Source of the DNA: Gammaproteobacteria bacterium
Lineage (GTDB): Bacteria > Pseudomonadota > Gammaproteobacteria > JACKNK01
NCBI GenBank assembly: GCA_024234955.1
Contig: JACKNK010000003.1
Location: 124,001 to 188,000, forward strand
DNA length: 64,000 bases
Direction of reading: 5' to 3'
The notes under the pieces were generated by a model that did no database searches, was not told the DNA's origin, and saw only the letters and a program-made list of their open reading frames with translations. The translations under genes and the position numbers were made by a program. Each line of letters begins with the position of its first letter. Positions within the stretch are counted from its first letter, which is position 1. Below, in pieces: positions 37,318 to 53,017 of this stretch.

Positions 37318-37899
37318 TTATTCCACACCACCCGGTTCACTGATAGCCGACCCCGGCACCCTACACCGCCCCCACCGATCCACGATGTCGTAGCGCACCC
37401 CCGCGCGCGTGGAGACCGATTCGCACAGCACAAACTCGTCATATCGCCAGCAAATTGGCGCAAACGCGAACGGCGCGGGGGGATGACGAAGTTTTCGTAC
37501 CACGGTGACATGGGGACGGAATTCAGGCTGACCCCGGCGCCAACCCAACCGCACCAAACCGCCCCATAATTCCCGCTCCAGCGCCGCCAGGGCATCGGGC
37601 ACCAACCCGGGTGCCAACCACCCGACCTGCGGTTTCCGCCAGCCGCCACTCGCATCCAGGCACAACGAGCCCGATGCCACATCGACACAGGCCGCCACAT
37701 CGCGCACTGCGTCAACACGCTCGGCGGGAACCGGTCCCAGAAAGGCCAGGGTGAGATGCAGATTCGGCGCGGGTACAAGACGCACCCCGTTCCCGGCATC
37801 CCTGAACCCTTTCATCGCGGTCATCGCGATCCGCAAGCGCACCGCGTCGTCCGGCCACAGTGCGAAGAACAAACGGCACTCAGACCGGGCGGATTGCAT
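37318..37899 (-). CDS. thpR: RNA 2',3'-cyclic phosphodiesterase (LigT-like)
   Basis: 193-residue 2H phosphoesterase. The two catalytic HxTx motifs are HLTL (residues about 48-51) and HVTV (about 130-133). E. coli ThpR opens 2',3'-cyclic phosphates and can ligate tRNA half-molecules in vitro. The ATG at 37899 overlaps the 3' end of pncC by 20 bp, so the two are probably co-translated. Located just upstream of recA, as in several gammaproteobacteria. Confidence 0.9.
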   Translation of the reverse strand: MQSARSECRLFFALWPDDAVRLRIAMTAMKGFRDAGNGVRLVPAPNLHLTLAFLGPVPAERVDAVRDVAACVDVASGSLCLDASGGWRKPQVGWLAPGLVPDALAALERELWGGLVRLGWRRGQPEFRPHVTVVRKLRHPPAPFAFAPICWRYDEFVLCESVSTRAGVRYDIVDRWGRCRVPGSAISEPGGVE

Positions 37900-38371
37900 C
37901 GATCAATCCCGCCAAGGCGATCAATACCGCCTGTCTACGCACCGTCTCGCGATTACCGAACAGGCGCGCACGTTGCACGCGAACACCCTCCCCTCTCACC
38001 GCCCAGGCAAACCAGATCGTGCCTACCGGCTTGTCGGCGGTGCCGCCTCCAGGACCGGCGATACCGCTGATCGCGACACTGACGTTAGCGCGGCTGTGAC
38101 GGATCGCACCTTGCGCCATCTCCCGTACCACGGCTTCGCTGACCGCGCCGTGGTCTGCCAAGGTCTCCACACGTACCCCAAGCATGTCCTGCTTGGCTTC
38201 GTTGCTGTACGTCACAAAGCCGCGATCGAACCACGTCGAACTGCCCGCCTGGTCCGTACACGCCTGCGCCAAACCACCCCCGGTGCACGATTCTGCAACC
38301 GCGATCCGGTCTCCGCGCCGGTTCATCAGGTTGGCCAACCGCACCACATATGCGCTCAACAAGCTATCCAC
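37880..38371 (-). CDS. pncC: CinA-family nicotinamide-nucleotide amidase (PncC)
   Basis: 163-residue enzyme that deamidates NMN to nicotinic acid mononucleotide for NAD recycling. Conserved motifs: VAESCTGGGLAQ (catalytic Ser/Thr region), FVTYSNEAKQDMLGV and AISGIAGPGGGTADKPVGTIWFA. It corresponds to the CinA C-terminal domain only; the N-terminal molybdopterin-like domain is absent, as in the E. coli stand-alone form. The usual place is just upstream of recA. Confidence 0.94.
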   Translation of the reverse strand: MDSLLSAYVVRLANLMNRRGDRIAVAESCTGGGLAQACTDQAGSSTWFDRGFVTYSNEAKQDMLGVRVETLADHGAVSEAVVREMAQGAIRHSRANVSVAISGIAGPGGGTADKPVGTIWFAWAVRGEGVRVQRARLFGNRETVRRQAVLIALAGLIDAIRPV

Positions 38372-38449
38372 GCCATTCGCCTTCTGCCCACTTCATCGGA
38401 GCTTAGCCTGAGGTATCGAGCGGTTTTTCCAACGCACAAATCATTAGTA

Positions 38450-38464
38450 ATCAATAAAGTTGAT
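38450..38464 (+). promoter_or_regulatory. Palindrome upstream of the globin gene
   Basis: ATCAA-N5-TTGAT about 90 bp before the globin start codon, within an A/T-rich patch (aatcaataaagttgatgtataaag) that may be the promoter. The half-sites recall FNR-type elements, but the order is reversed relative to the FNR consensus (TTGAT-N4-ATCAA), so the regulator is uncertain. Confidence 0.35.
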
Positions 38465-38552
38465 GTATAAAGGCCCAATGGCAGCGCTGCCGAATATCCA
38501 GGCATACACACCTTGGAACCTTCCCACCACGCCATATCAAGGAGCACCGACC

Positions 38553-38966
38553 ATGACCCCTGAGCAAAAGAATCTCGTCCGGGAATCCTGGGCCAAGGTC
38601 CTACCGATCAAAGACACGGCAGCACAGCTGTTTTATGAGCGCCTGTTCGAGGTCTACCCGGAAGTGAAACCGCACTTCAAAGGCGACATCACCGAACAGG
38701 GTGCCAAACTGATGGTGATGCTCAACACCGCCGTCATGGGTCTCGACAATCTCGACGCACTGGTGGAACCCCTAAAGGCCATGGGCGCCCGGCATCGTGA
38801 CTACGGAGTCGCCGATGCGGATTACGACAAAGTTGCCAGCGCGTTGCTCTGGACCCTGGAGAAAGGCCTTGGCGATGGATTCACCGACGCGGTCCGGGAG
38901 GCCTGGATTGAGGTCTACACGGTCGTCGCCGACACCATGAAGGCCGGCGCGCACCGGACTTCTTGA
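38553..38966 (+). CDS. Single-domain bacterial hemoglobin (Vitreoscilla-type globin)
   Basis: 137-residue heme protein with the globin fold: MTPEQKNLVRESWAKVLP (helix A), LFYERLFEVYPEVKPHF, MVMLNTAVMGLDNL, the proximal-His region ARHRDYGVADADYDKV and a C-terminal AWIEVYTVVADTM. It resembles Vitreoscilla VHb and the globin domain of flavohemoglobins but has no reductase domain. Likely roles are O2 or NO binding. The ATG at 38553 follows an AAGGAG ribosome site at 9 nt; the frame is open upstream, but that part is unsupported. Convergent with rluC. Confidence 0.93.
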   Translation: MTPEQKNLVRESWAKVLPIKDTAAQLFYERLFEVYPEVKPHFKGDITEQGAKLMVMLNTAVMGLDNLDALVEPLKAMGARHRDYGVADADYDKVASALLWTLEKGLGDGFTDAVREAWIEVYTVVADTMKAGAHRTS

Positions 38967-38988
38967 TCCCAGACGGCGATTGCCGGGC

Positions 38989-39969
38989 TCACAGCCCGGT
39001 CAGGCGCGGCAACACCGCTTGCAGATCGGCGGGCAACTCGGCAGTGAATTCACGGCAAGTACCATCCAGCATCGGCACCCTCAGTCGATACGCATGCAGG
39101 AACAAGCGCTTGACGCCCAGATCGCGCAACGCCCGATTGCATTCGGTGTCGCCATATTTCTCATCGCCGACCACCGGCAAACCTTCATGTTGAGCATGGA
39201 CACGGATCTGATGAGTCCGCCCGGTTTCCAGCCGCACATCCATCAAGGTCGCCTCGCGATAGCGGGCCGTCGGTGTAAAGATGCTTGATGACGCCTTGCC
39301 GTCGTCACTGACCCGCACTACGCGTTCGCCGCTTCGCAAAGTGTTCTTGTTCAGGCGCGCCTCAACCTTGCGCGCACCGCCACGCCAAACGCCACAAAGC
39401 AAGGCCAGGTAGTGCTTCGCCACACCATCGCCCCGCAAAGCCTCATGCAGATGGCGCAGCATGGATCGCTTCTTCGCGACCATCAGCAAACCGCTGGTAT
39501 CGCGATCGAGGCGATGCACTAACTCCAGAAAGTGCTGCTCCGGTCGCCAGGCCCGTAACGCCTCGATCACCCCATGATCGATGCCGCTGCCGCCATGCAC
39601 GGCGACCCCGGACGGCTTGTTCACGACGAGCAGCGTGTCGTCCTCATAGATCACCGTGTCACCGATACGGCGCACCAGACCCAGCGCCGGCTGACTCGGA
39701 TCGCGCTCTGCAACCCGTACCGGGGGCACACGAACCACGTCTTCCGCCAACAGTTTCTGTTCTGCCTTGGCGCGCTTTCCGTTCACGCGCACTTCGCCTT
39801 TACGCAGCAGACGATAAACGCGGCTACGCGGCACCCCCTTCAGCAAACCGAGCAGGAAATTGTCGATGCGTTGACCGTCCTGATCCTCGCTCACCACAAC
39901 ATGCCGGACACCACCACGTCCCGACGCCGATGCCGCCGACTTGTCGCCCTCTTCCGAATCTGAACTCAC
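38989..39969 (-). CDS. rluC: 23S rRNA pseudouridine synthase RluC
   Basis: 326-residue RluA-family synthase modifying 23S rRNA (positions 955/2504/2580 in E. coli). An N-terminal S4 RNA-binding domain (QRIDNFLLGLLKGVPRSRVYRLLRKGEVRVNGKRAK) is followed by the catalytic domain with LVHRLDRDTSGLLMVAK (catalytic Asp in HRLDRDTSG) and RTHQIRVHAQHEGLPVVGD. The N-terminal ~20 residues are Ser/Ala/Gly-rich and poorly conserved. Divergent from rne, the usual arrangement. Confidence 0.95.
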   Translation of the reverse strand: MSSDSEEGDKSAASASGRGGVRHVVVSEDQDGQRIDNFLLGLLKGVPRSRVYRLLRKGEVRVNGKRAKAEQKLLAEDVVRVPPVRVAERDPSQPALGLVRRIGDTVIYEDDTLLVVNKPSGVAVHGGSGIDHGVIEALRAWRPEQHFLELVHRLDRDTSGLLMVAKKRSMLRHLHEALRGDGVAKHYLALLCGVWRGGARKVEARLNKNTLRSGERVVRVSDDGKASSSIFTPTARYREATLMDVRLETGRTHQIRVHAQHEGLPVVGDEKYGDTECNRALRDLGVKRLFLHAYRLRVPMLDGTCREFTAELPADLQAVLPRLTGL

Positions 39970-40040
39970 GACTCCGCCACCCCTTGAAAAATCCCAATAA
40001 ACCCAGACATTTACAGCACACTTGCACGATGCGGAAAAGT

Positions 40041-40069
40041 TTGCTGGGGCTCTGTTGCGCTGATATAGT
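40041..40069 (+). promoter_or_regulatory. Predicted sigma-70 promoter of rne
   Basis: TTGCTG (40041-40046), 17-bp spacer, TATAGT (40064-40069). Transcription from about 40076 would give rne a leader of roughly 730 nt. Confidence 0.7.
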
Positions 40070-40075
40070 CCAACG

Positions 40076-40804
40076 CGCCTGTCACCCCTGCCGACCTGGT
40101 CGGCAACGCGATGGCGGCGGATTCTACCGCCCGCGCACGACAGGCCGACAAAACGTTACTTGGGGTTTTGCCGAACGGCGTCCCGATGGAAAGCGTTTCG
40201 AGTCGTCGCCGTAACCGCGTCCATGCCAGCCCCGGCTCCGTTTCCGCCGGCATTCAGCGTCAATCGCTGTGCCGCCCGAAGCCGTACCGCTTCGCACCGA
40301 CCCGGATTTCGCGCCACTCGTCCGCGCCACCGGCCATGCGGCAATTCACTCGACATCGAACGGCCATGCCGATCGATGGATCGCGCTAATCCGCGATCGC
40401 CAAAAACCACCCCTGACAGTCTGTCCGCCGCGCTCAAAACCCGCTGCAGCCCCCTGCCAGGAATAAAAAACATTGGCTTCGACCGGCCACCAAGCCGGCG
40501 GAAAGCATAAAGAGAAACCGATTTCCCCTGCATCGCGTCCCTTCCGCCAACGTGCGGCAATGCGTTGCAGATCATCGAGCGAGGTTCACGCCGGGACACC
40601 CGGCACCGTTGGCCGATCATCCGTGATCCCCCCAGTGCGCATTCGCGTTCCGCGACGCCTGTAAGGAACATCGTCCGATCTGCCCACGCAAGGCCTCCAG
40701 CGTCGTCACGACAGACCCGGATACGCCTGGCCTGACACTCGAGACACGCAGTTTCTCTCTGCTCCGCCGACGTTACCGGCATGTCGAAGTGGAGACCGAA
40801 CAAC
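40076..40804 (+). other. Long rne leader region (about 730 nt)
   Basis: No convincing gene is present between the predicted promoter and rne. Frames on both strands are open in places because of the high GC content, but none has family features or a good ribosome site. In E. coli the 361-nt rne leader folds into stem-loops through which RNase E controls its own mRNA; a similar function is the simplest reading of this interval, although I could not identify the conserved hairpins by eye. Confidence 0.5.
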
Positions 40805-44038
<3,234 letters not shown>

Positions 44039-44050
44039 ACCTGATGGCGT

Positions 44051-44081
44051 GTCCCGCTCCTGCGCACAGCAGGAGCGGGAC
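44051..44081. terminator. Hairpin between convergent rne and permease genes
   Basis: A perfect 13-bp inverted repeat (44051-44063 and 44069-44081) with a 5-nt loop just after the rne stop codon. No T run follows in either direction. Confidence 0.7.
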
Positions 44082-44086
44082 GCGCC

Positions 44087-46284
44087 TCAGGATTCGTAAT
44101 GCAGCGATTCGGACGATGACAGCTTCGCGGCGCTGTGTGCCGGGTACAAGGCGGCCAGCATCGACAGTATCGGCACCGCCAGCAGGGTACCGGCGATTAC
44201 CCGGATCGACACCACGAAATTCAGGCTGAACAGGGTGAATCCGTCGAGGAACTCGACACTGATCGCGCCCAATGCAAGGCCTAGGCACACGGCGAGGACA
44301 GCGCTCACCACACCCGTGATCAGACCTTCCATCATCAGCAATCCGCCGATCTGCCGGTTATCCATGCCCACCACCTTGTAAAGGGCGAATTCGCGCGCCC
44401 GACTGCGCAGCTGCACCAGCATCGAGTTGATCACCCCGACCACGGCGAGCAGCACGGTCATCGCCAGGATGTAATCGAAGATCAGGAAGTCCCGATCGAT
44501 CTCGAACATCTGCGCCACCGTCAGTCCTACCGAATGATGGCTGGGGCGGTAGTAAGGCAATAACGGTGCGGCCTGATCCTGGGTCATCAACAACCGCTGC
44601 TCATCGAGGCTGCGGGCGACCCCGAACCATCCGACGAAACGATCCAGATTGTCGCGGAACAAGGCATTGTTATCGCTGAACAAGGCATAGCTGCGCACCG
44701 TGATGTATTGCCCATCCTGCGGGTAATAACCCCAGCGATCGCCAATCTCGACCACATCGAATCGATGCTCGATGCCATTCGCGATGATCCGGACAACATC
44801 ACCGACCCGCAGGCTGAAGCGTTCCGCCAGGGTATTGCTGAGAATCACCTGCCCCGGCCCGAATGGCGGCAACCCATGCAGACGACGCAACAGATTGAAA
44901 TCGTGGTGATTGATCAATCGATACGGCAACAGCGACTCGACCCGGGGCGACAGACGCATGAAGGCCACCCCCATCCTCTGTAGATCGACGACATCCCGAT
45001 CCTCGAACCGACCTTCCGCACGCGGCGCGTATTCGAAGAACTGATTCGGCAACAGCGCCGCCTCGGCCCATTGCGCGATCTCCGCCTTCAAGGAGGCCGT
45101 AATGCCATGCAAGGCCACCAGCAGACTGAATACCAGCACGAGGCCGCTGATGCTGAACACATAGCGTCGGCTGCTCAGGCGCATGCGTCGCCCGGTGAGT
45201 CGGCTGACCAACGGCCAGAGCGGTCGAAACAGACGCTCCACCGCGCCAATCACGGCGATCAGCAAAGGACGTGTCCACCACAACAAAACCAGGGCAAACA
45301 GCCCGGCGAACAAGGCCTCGAACAGAAAGAAGCCGACGACCGACAACCAGCCTTGCAGGAAGGGCCGCAACAGCAGATAGGCGGCCAACAACAATGCAGG
45401 CAGCAGCCAGATGAAGCCGCCTCTTGCGGACACGGTCTCACGCACTTCGTCATCGCCCTGTTCGGCCACGAAACGCGGCTGCAAGACACTGCCGACGCCT
45501 AAACGACGCAAACCGTTCAAGGGCGCGATGGTACCGGTCAGCGCGATCAAAACGCCGAGCAGCGTGAACACGGACAATTCTGCGATCGGCACCTCAAATG
45601 CACCGACCACACTGCGTCCCGTGGTGGTAATACCCCAGGCCAACAGCCAGCGACCGCTGAATATCGCGGCGACCGCACCCAGCACACTACCGACCAGCCC
45701 CATCAAGCCCGCTTCCAGCAACACCCCGAACATCAGGGTCGCACGCGACTCGCCCACCGTGATCAACAGTGCAAATTCGCGCTCCCGAGCCGCCACGCCG
45801 TAACGCATCGTGTAGAACACGATCACCGCGCCAATAGCAAAGGCGAACAGGGATGTCATGCGGACCGCAATACGCATCGCCTGATAATCCTCTTCGCCGA
45901 TACGCTCCCGATTTCGGGTCCCGGCCTGCACGGCTTCCACCGGCTCGGATTGATTCGGCACGGCGACCAGGCCCGTCGTTGCCGACACGTCCGGGTGATG
46001 GCGATCGAATTCGACACGCTCGATATGGGCAAGATTGCGGATTCGTACCCGGTCCTGGCTGCGATCCTGAACTTGCGGGGTTTGCGCCTGCTTGCGCGCC
46101 TCCGCAATCGCGGTGTTGTGATCCACCACCAGGATTGCGCCGATCACGGTCATCCCGATCGCCACGCCCAAGGCGGTCACCAGGGAAATGACTTTGTGAA
46201 AACGCAGGCTGCGCAGCGCCAGAAACACCGCGAGACGAACGTTTATGCCAGCGGCGGACATCGAACGTTCAAAAGACCTCTGCA

Positions 46285-46285
<1 letters not shown>
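44087..46285 (-). CDS. FtsX-type ABC transporter permease, two FtsX domains, no ATPase partner nearby
   Basis: 732-residue inner-membrane protein. The N-terminal helix (LRSLRFHKVISLVTALGVAIGM) is followed by a periplasmic domain, then a first FtsX block (AREREFALLITVGESRATLMFGVLLEAGLMGLVGS), a middle helix pair, a second periplasmic domain and a second FtsX block (SRAREFALYKVVGMDNRQIGGLLMMEGLITG). This is the MacB/LolC-type duplicated layout used in lipoprotein, peptide or mechanotransmission systems. The ATG at 46285 shares its A with the kinase stop codon (TGATG), so the two genes are coupled. No LolD-like ATPase is encoded in the window. Confidence 0.85.
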
Positions 46286-49197
<2,912 letters not shown>

Positions 49198-49264
49198 CCT
49201 GATCTCGCCATGATTACCTTAGGATGGCTCCGCCGTACCAGAGGCTTCCTGTGGTTGATGGGTG

Positions 49265-50482
49265 TTAATTGCGTCGGGCCAGCCCAGGCAAGTCGCCCGC
49301 CAGGCCCATTGCCCGACGCGTCAGTATCCCCTTGAGCAAAATCGTCGAATTCGTAATCGACAAGCCCAGACGACGCAGATTTCCGACCCCGGAGACACCA
49401 CTCCCGAACAACCGCTTCAATCCATCCATCGCAGCCATCATCGTCAACACCTCGCCTTTTCGCCAACGTGCGTATCGACGCAGGGTCGGCAATCCACCAA
49501 GGTTGCGTTTCCGTAAGTATGCATCATTCAACACTTCTGCCAAGGCCGCGACATCCATAAAACCGAGGTTTGCCCCTTGTCCGGCTAGCGGGTGGATGTT
49601 GTGGGCAGCATCGCCCACCAGCGCGAGTCCGGGCGCCACGTACTCCTCAGCATTCATCAACCGTAACGGAAACGCGGCCCTGGGACCGACTTCAAGCACT
49701 TGTCCAAGCCGGTAATCCAGCGCCTCGGCCAACGCGCGGGAGAACTCAGCGTCGGAAAGGCCTTGCAAACGTTCGATCTCTTCCGGAGACGTGGACCAGA
49801 CAATCGAACAACGACCGTCGGACAACGGCAGAAAGGCGAGCGGCCCGGTGGCCAGGAAGCGTTGCCAGGCGGTGTTGCGATGTGAAAACTCGGGACGCAC
49901 CGCGCAAACCAGGCCATGTTGATCGTAGTTCCAGCCTTGGGTGCCGATACCGGCCATCTCCCTGACGCGGGAGCGCGCGCCGTCCGCGCCGACCACAAGC
50001 CGTGTATCCAATATTCGCCCATCGTCAAGTTCGACCCGCGCGCCGGCATCGTGCCAATCGATATGCCCGAGGCGACAGGGCGCAATCAATTCGACATTCT
50101 CAAAGCCCCGTAAACGCGCCAGCAAGGCAAGTTGCACGACACGATTCTCGATGATGTAGCCCAGATCGTCCTCGCCCACATCGGCGGCATCGAATTCGAT
50201 CTGACCCTCTCCCCGCGCGTCCCAGACGGTCATGTGCCGATACGGACTGACCCGTCGCGCGACCATCCCCGGCCAGGCGCCGACGGCGGCAAACAGATTT
50301 TGCGATGCCCGGGTGATCGCGGAGACGCGCAAATCCGGCGGATCGTCTGCATCGATTTCATCGGGCAGTTGCGCCTCCAGAACCGCAACACGCATGCCGC
50401 TGTCGCCAAGGGCGCAGCCCAGCGCAGCACCGATCATGCCGCCACCGACGATGCAGACGTCGTAGCTGCTCACATCGCTCAT
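49265..50482 (-). CDS. ubiI: FAD-dependent ubiquinone-biosynthesis hydroxylase UbiI-like
   Basis: 405-residue aromatic-ring hydroxylase: dinucleotide motif VCIVGGGMIGAALGCALGDSG, mid-motif VVGADGARSRVREMAGI and the second FAD motif LALVGDAAHNIHPLAGQGANLGFMD. In gammaproteobacteria the gene directly after ubiH is ubiI (visC), which hydroxylates C5 of the ubiquinone ring. The start overlaps the ubiH stop by 4 bp (ATGA). The exact regiospecificity rests on gene order rather than on residues. Confidence 0.88.
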   Translation of the reverse strand: MSDVSSYDVCIVGGGMIGAALGCALGDSGMRVAVLEAQLPDEIDADDPPDLRVSAITRASQNLFAAVGAWPGMVARRVSPYRHMTVWDARGEGQIEFDAADVGEDDLGYIIENRVVQLALLARLRGFENVELIAPCRLGHIDWHDAGARVELDDGRILDTRLVVGADGARSRVREMAGIGTQGWNYDQHGLVCAVRPEFSHRNTAWQRFLATGPLAFLPLSDGRCSIVWSTSPEEIERLQGLSDAEFSRALAEALDYRLGQVLEVGPRAAFPLRLMNAEEYVAPGLALVGDAAHNIHPLAGQGANLGFMDVAALAEVLNDAYLRKRNLGGLPTLRRYARWRKGEVLTMMAAMDGLKRLFGSGVSGVGNLRRLGLSITNSTILLKGILTRRAMGLAGDLPGLARRN

Positions 50483-51687
50483 CGTGGCTCCAGCGTCGGG
50501 ACACGCGCCGCCAAGCCCATCGCGTGCCGCGCCAGCAGATGCCGGGGGCCGGAAAGCAGATCGACGGCGATCATGCCCAGATCGCGAGTCTGGCTCAGCA
50601 CCGGCAAACGGTTGGAGAACACCTTTGCCAAGGCGTCGGTGGCGCGAATGATTGCGGAATGATCACCGGCCCGCCGTTTTGCGTACTCAGCCAGCAAGGC
50701 CCCCGCCCCCGGATCATGGGTCTCCGGCGCACGCAGCATCGCGGCCAGGGTCGCAACGTCACGCAAACCGAGATTGAACCCCTGTCCGCCGATTGGATGC
50801 AGGGTATGCGCTGCATTGCCGATCAGCACCGTCCGTGCTGCGATCTGTGTCTGCGCACGGGTCATCACCAGCGGATAGGCACTGCGCTGACCGATACGTT
50901 GCAGACGTCCCAGGCGGTAGCCGAAACGTTCCTGAACCTTGCAAAGAAAGGCGGCGTCATCCAGCCCCAGATGCGCATCGGCCTCGTCGCTGTGTACGGT
51001 GTAGACCAGCGACATCCGACCTTCGGTCATCGGCAGCAGCGCCAGTGGCCCGGTCTCGGTGAATCGTTCATAGGCGACATTACCGTGTCCCTGGGCCGGT
51101 GTGAGATTGGCGATGATCGCAGTATGCGAATAATCGTGCTCGTCCGCGCCAATGCCGGAAAGCTCACGAACCGCCGACCGGACCCCATCCGCCGCCACCA
51201 ACAGGCGTGCGCGCAGGCGCTGACGCCCCTGCCCGGTGATCAAGCCGACTTCGACGCCATCGCGATTCGCAGCCAGCGCCACGACCGTTGCCGGACGCAG
51301 CACTTCCAGTCCGGCAATCCCTGGCAATCTCGGCAACAAGGCCTCACCGATCGCCCGCGCCGGGGTCACATAACCCATCGCCGGGACACCCTCATCGACG
51401 GCATGCAGTCGCGTGAAGCCGAAGCGACCACGGTCAGAGACATGAATATGTTCGATCGGAGTCGCGTGCTCGGCGAGCGCATCCCAGACGCCGAGTTGCC
51501 GGAAGATGCGTTGCGAACCATAAGCCAGGGCCAGAACACGTTCGTCATAGCCCGGCGGGGCCGCATGATCGGTCGAAGACGCCTCGAGCAGCGCAATGCG
51601 ATAGCCTGCACCGTCCAGCGCACAGGCCAGACTTGCCCCGGCCATGCCGGCGCCGACGATCAGGATGTCGTAGTCGATGTCGCGCAT
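50479..51687 (-). CDS. ubiH: 2-octaprenyl-6-methoxyphenol hydroxylase UbiH-like
   Basis: 402-residue flavoprotein of the same family as the next gene: ILIVGAGMAGASLACALDGAGYRIALLE, LVAADGVRSAVRELSGIG and VLIGNAAHTLHPIGGQGFNLGLRD. It acts in ubiquinone ring hydroxylation. It lies between pepP (one-base overlap, TGATG) and ubiI (ATGA overlap) in the conserved ygfB-pepP-ubiH-ubiI operon. Confidence 0.93.
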   Translation of the reverse strand: MRDIDYDILIVGAGMAGASLACALDGAGYRIALLEASSTDHAAPPGYDERVLALAYGSQRIFRQLGVWDALAEHATPIEHIHVSDRGRFGFTRLHAVDEGVPAMGYVTPARAIGEALLPRLPGIAGLEVLRPATVVALAANRDGVEVGLITGQGRQRLRARLLVAADGVRSAVRELSGIGADEHDYSHTAIIANLTPAQGHGNVAYERFTETGPLALLPMTEGRMSLVYTVHSDEADAHLGLDDAAFLCKVQERFGYRLGRLQRIGQRSAYPLVMTRAQTQIAARTVLIGNAAHTLHPIGGQGFNLGLRDVATLAAMLRAPETHDPGAGALLAEYAKRRAGDHSAIIRATDALAKVFSNRLPVLSQTRDLGMIAVDLLSGPRHLLARHAMGLAARVPTLEPR

Positions 51688-53009
51688 CAGCCTGCCATCC
51701 AGGCCTCGATATCGGCCACTGTCTTGGGGGCGCCATCGGTGAGCACCTTGCAGCCGTCCTTGGTAACCAGCACATCGTCTTCAATACGTATGCCGATGTC
51801 CCAATAGCGCTTGCGCACGCCCTTGCTCTTTGCGGGTATGTAAAGGCCGGGCTCGACCGTCAACACCATGCCCGGCTCCAATTGGCGCCAGGCTCCGCCA
51901 ACCTTGTAATCGCCAACGTCATGGACATCCATGCCCAGCCAATGGCCGGTCCGGTGCATATAGAAACGTCGGTAGGACTCATCCTCGATCAGCGCGTCAA
52001 CGGCGCCTTTGAGTAGGCCCAACTCGACCATGCCTTCGGTCAGCACTCGCACCGCCGCCCGATGCGGGTCGTTCCAGCAATTACCCGGTCGAACCTGATC
52101 GATCGCGGCCATCTGTGCCGCCAGGACAATCTCGTAAACCTCTCTTTGCGCCGCACTGAAGCGACCATTGACCGGGAAGGTACGGGTAATGTCGGCGGCG
52201 TAGTGATCGCACTCCCCACCCGCATCGATCAGCACCAGATCGTCGTCGCGCAGTTTTGCCGAATTCGCGGTGTAGTGCAGAACGCAAGCGTTGCCCCCAC
52301 CGCCGACGATCGTGGTGTACGCGGGCTGCATCTCGTTGCAGCGGAATTCATGCAGATATTCCGCTTCCAGCTCGTATTCCCGCATCCCTGGCTTGCAGAC
52401 ACGCATGGCGCGCTTATGCGCCGCAACCGACACTTCGGCGGCGCGCTCCATACACTTGATCTCCGCACGACTCTTATAGAGGCGCATGTCGTGCAGATGG
52501 TGTTCCAGCGCGATGAATTCACCCGGCGTACGCGCCCCACCCCGCGCGTGCTGGCGGATGTGATTCACCCATCCGAGCACCCGACCGTCAAAATCCGGAT
52601 CGCAGCCCATCGTGTAGTAGACCCGATCGCACTGTTCGAGCAGGCCGGGCAGCACATCATCGATGTCGTTGATGGGAAAGGCATCGTCGGCGCCGAAATA
52701 TTCAATCGCACCATCCTGCCCGGCGCGTCGGCCAGTCCAGGTCTCGATCGTGCGGTCACGCTCCTGACTGAACAGGATGTATTCGCCATGTTCGCGACCC
52801 GGCGCCAGCACCGCCACGGAGTCGGCCTCGGCAAATCCGGTCAGATAGTAGAAATCGCTGTCCTGTCGATAGGGATACTCGGCATCGCGATTGCGGAACT
52901 TGATGGTCGCTGCCGGCAGGATCGCCAGCGCGCCCTTGCCCATCATGCGCATCAACTGCTTGCGGCGGCGGGCGAATTCCTTCTGATCGGTGACGCGCAA
53001 CTCGTTCAT
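51687..53009 (-). CDS. pepP: Xaa-Pro aminopeptidase
   Basis: 440-residue M24B metallopeptidase removing N-terminal residues before proline. An N-terminal creatinase-like domain (QLMRMMGKGALAILPAATIKFRNRD...PYRQDSDFYYLTGF) precedes the pita-bread domain, where metal ligands are seen in LIDAGGECDHYAADITRTFP (two Asp), HRTGHWLGMDVHD (His), VEPGLY (Glu) and GIRIEDDVLV (Glu). The length equals E. coli PepP (441). Second gene of the ygfB-pepP-ubiH-ubiI operon. Confidence 0.96.
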   Translation of the reverse strand: MNELRVTDQKEFARRRKQLMRMMGKGALAILPAATIKFRNRDAEYPYRQDSDFYYLTGFAEADSVAVLAPGREHGEYILFSQERDRTIETWTGRRAGQDGAIEYFGADDAFPINDIDDVLPGLLEQCDRVYYTMGCDPDFDGRVLGWVNHIRQHARGGARTPGEFIALEHHLHDMRLYKSRAEIKCMERAAEVSVAAHKRAMRVCKPGMREYELEAEYLHEFRCNEMQPAYTTIVGGGGNACVLHYTANSAKLRDDDLVLIDAGGECDHYAADITRTFPVNGRFSAAQREVYEIVLAAQMAAIDQVRPGNCWNDPHRAAVRVLTEGMVELGLLKGAVDALIEDESYRRFYMHRTGHWLGMDVHDVGDYKVGGAWRQLEPGMVLTVEPGLYIPAKSKGVRKRYWDIGIRIEDDVLVTKDGCKVLTDGAPKTVADIEAWMAG

Positions 53010-53017
53010 CGCGACCT

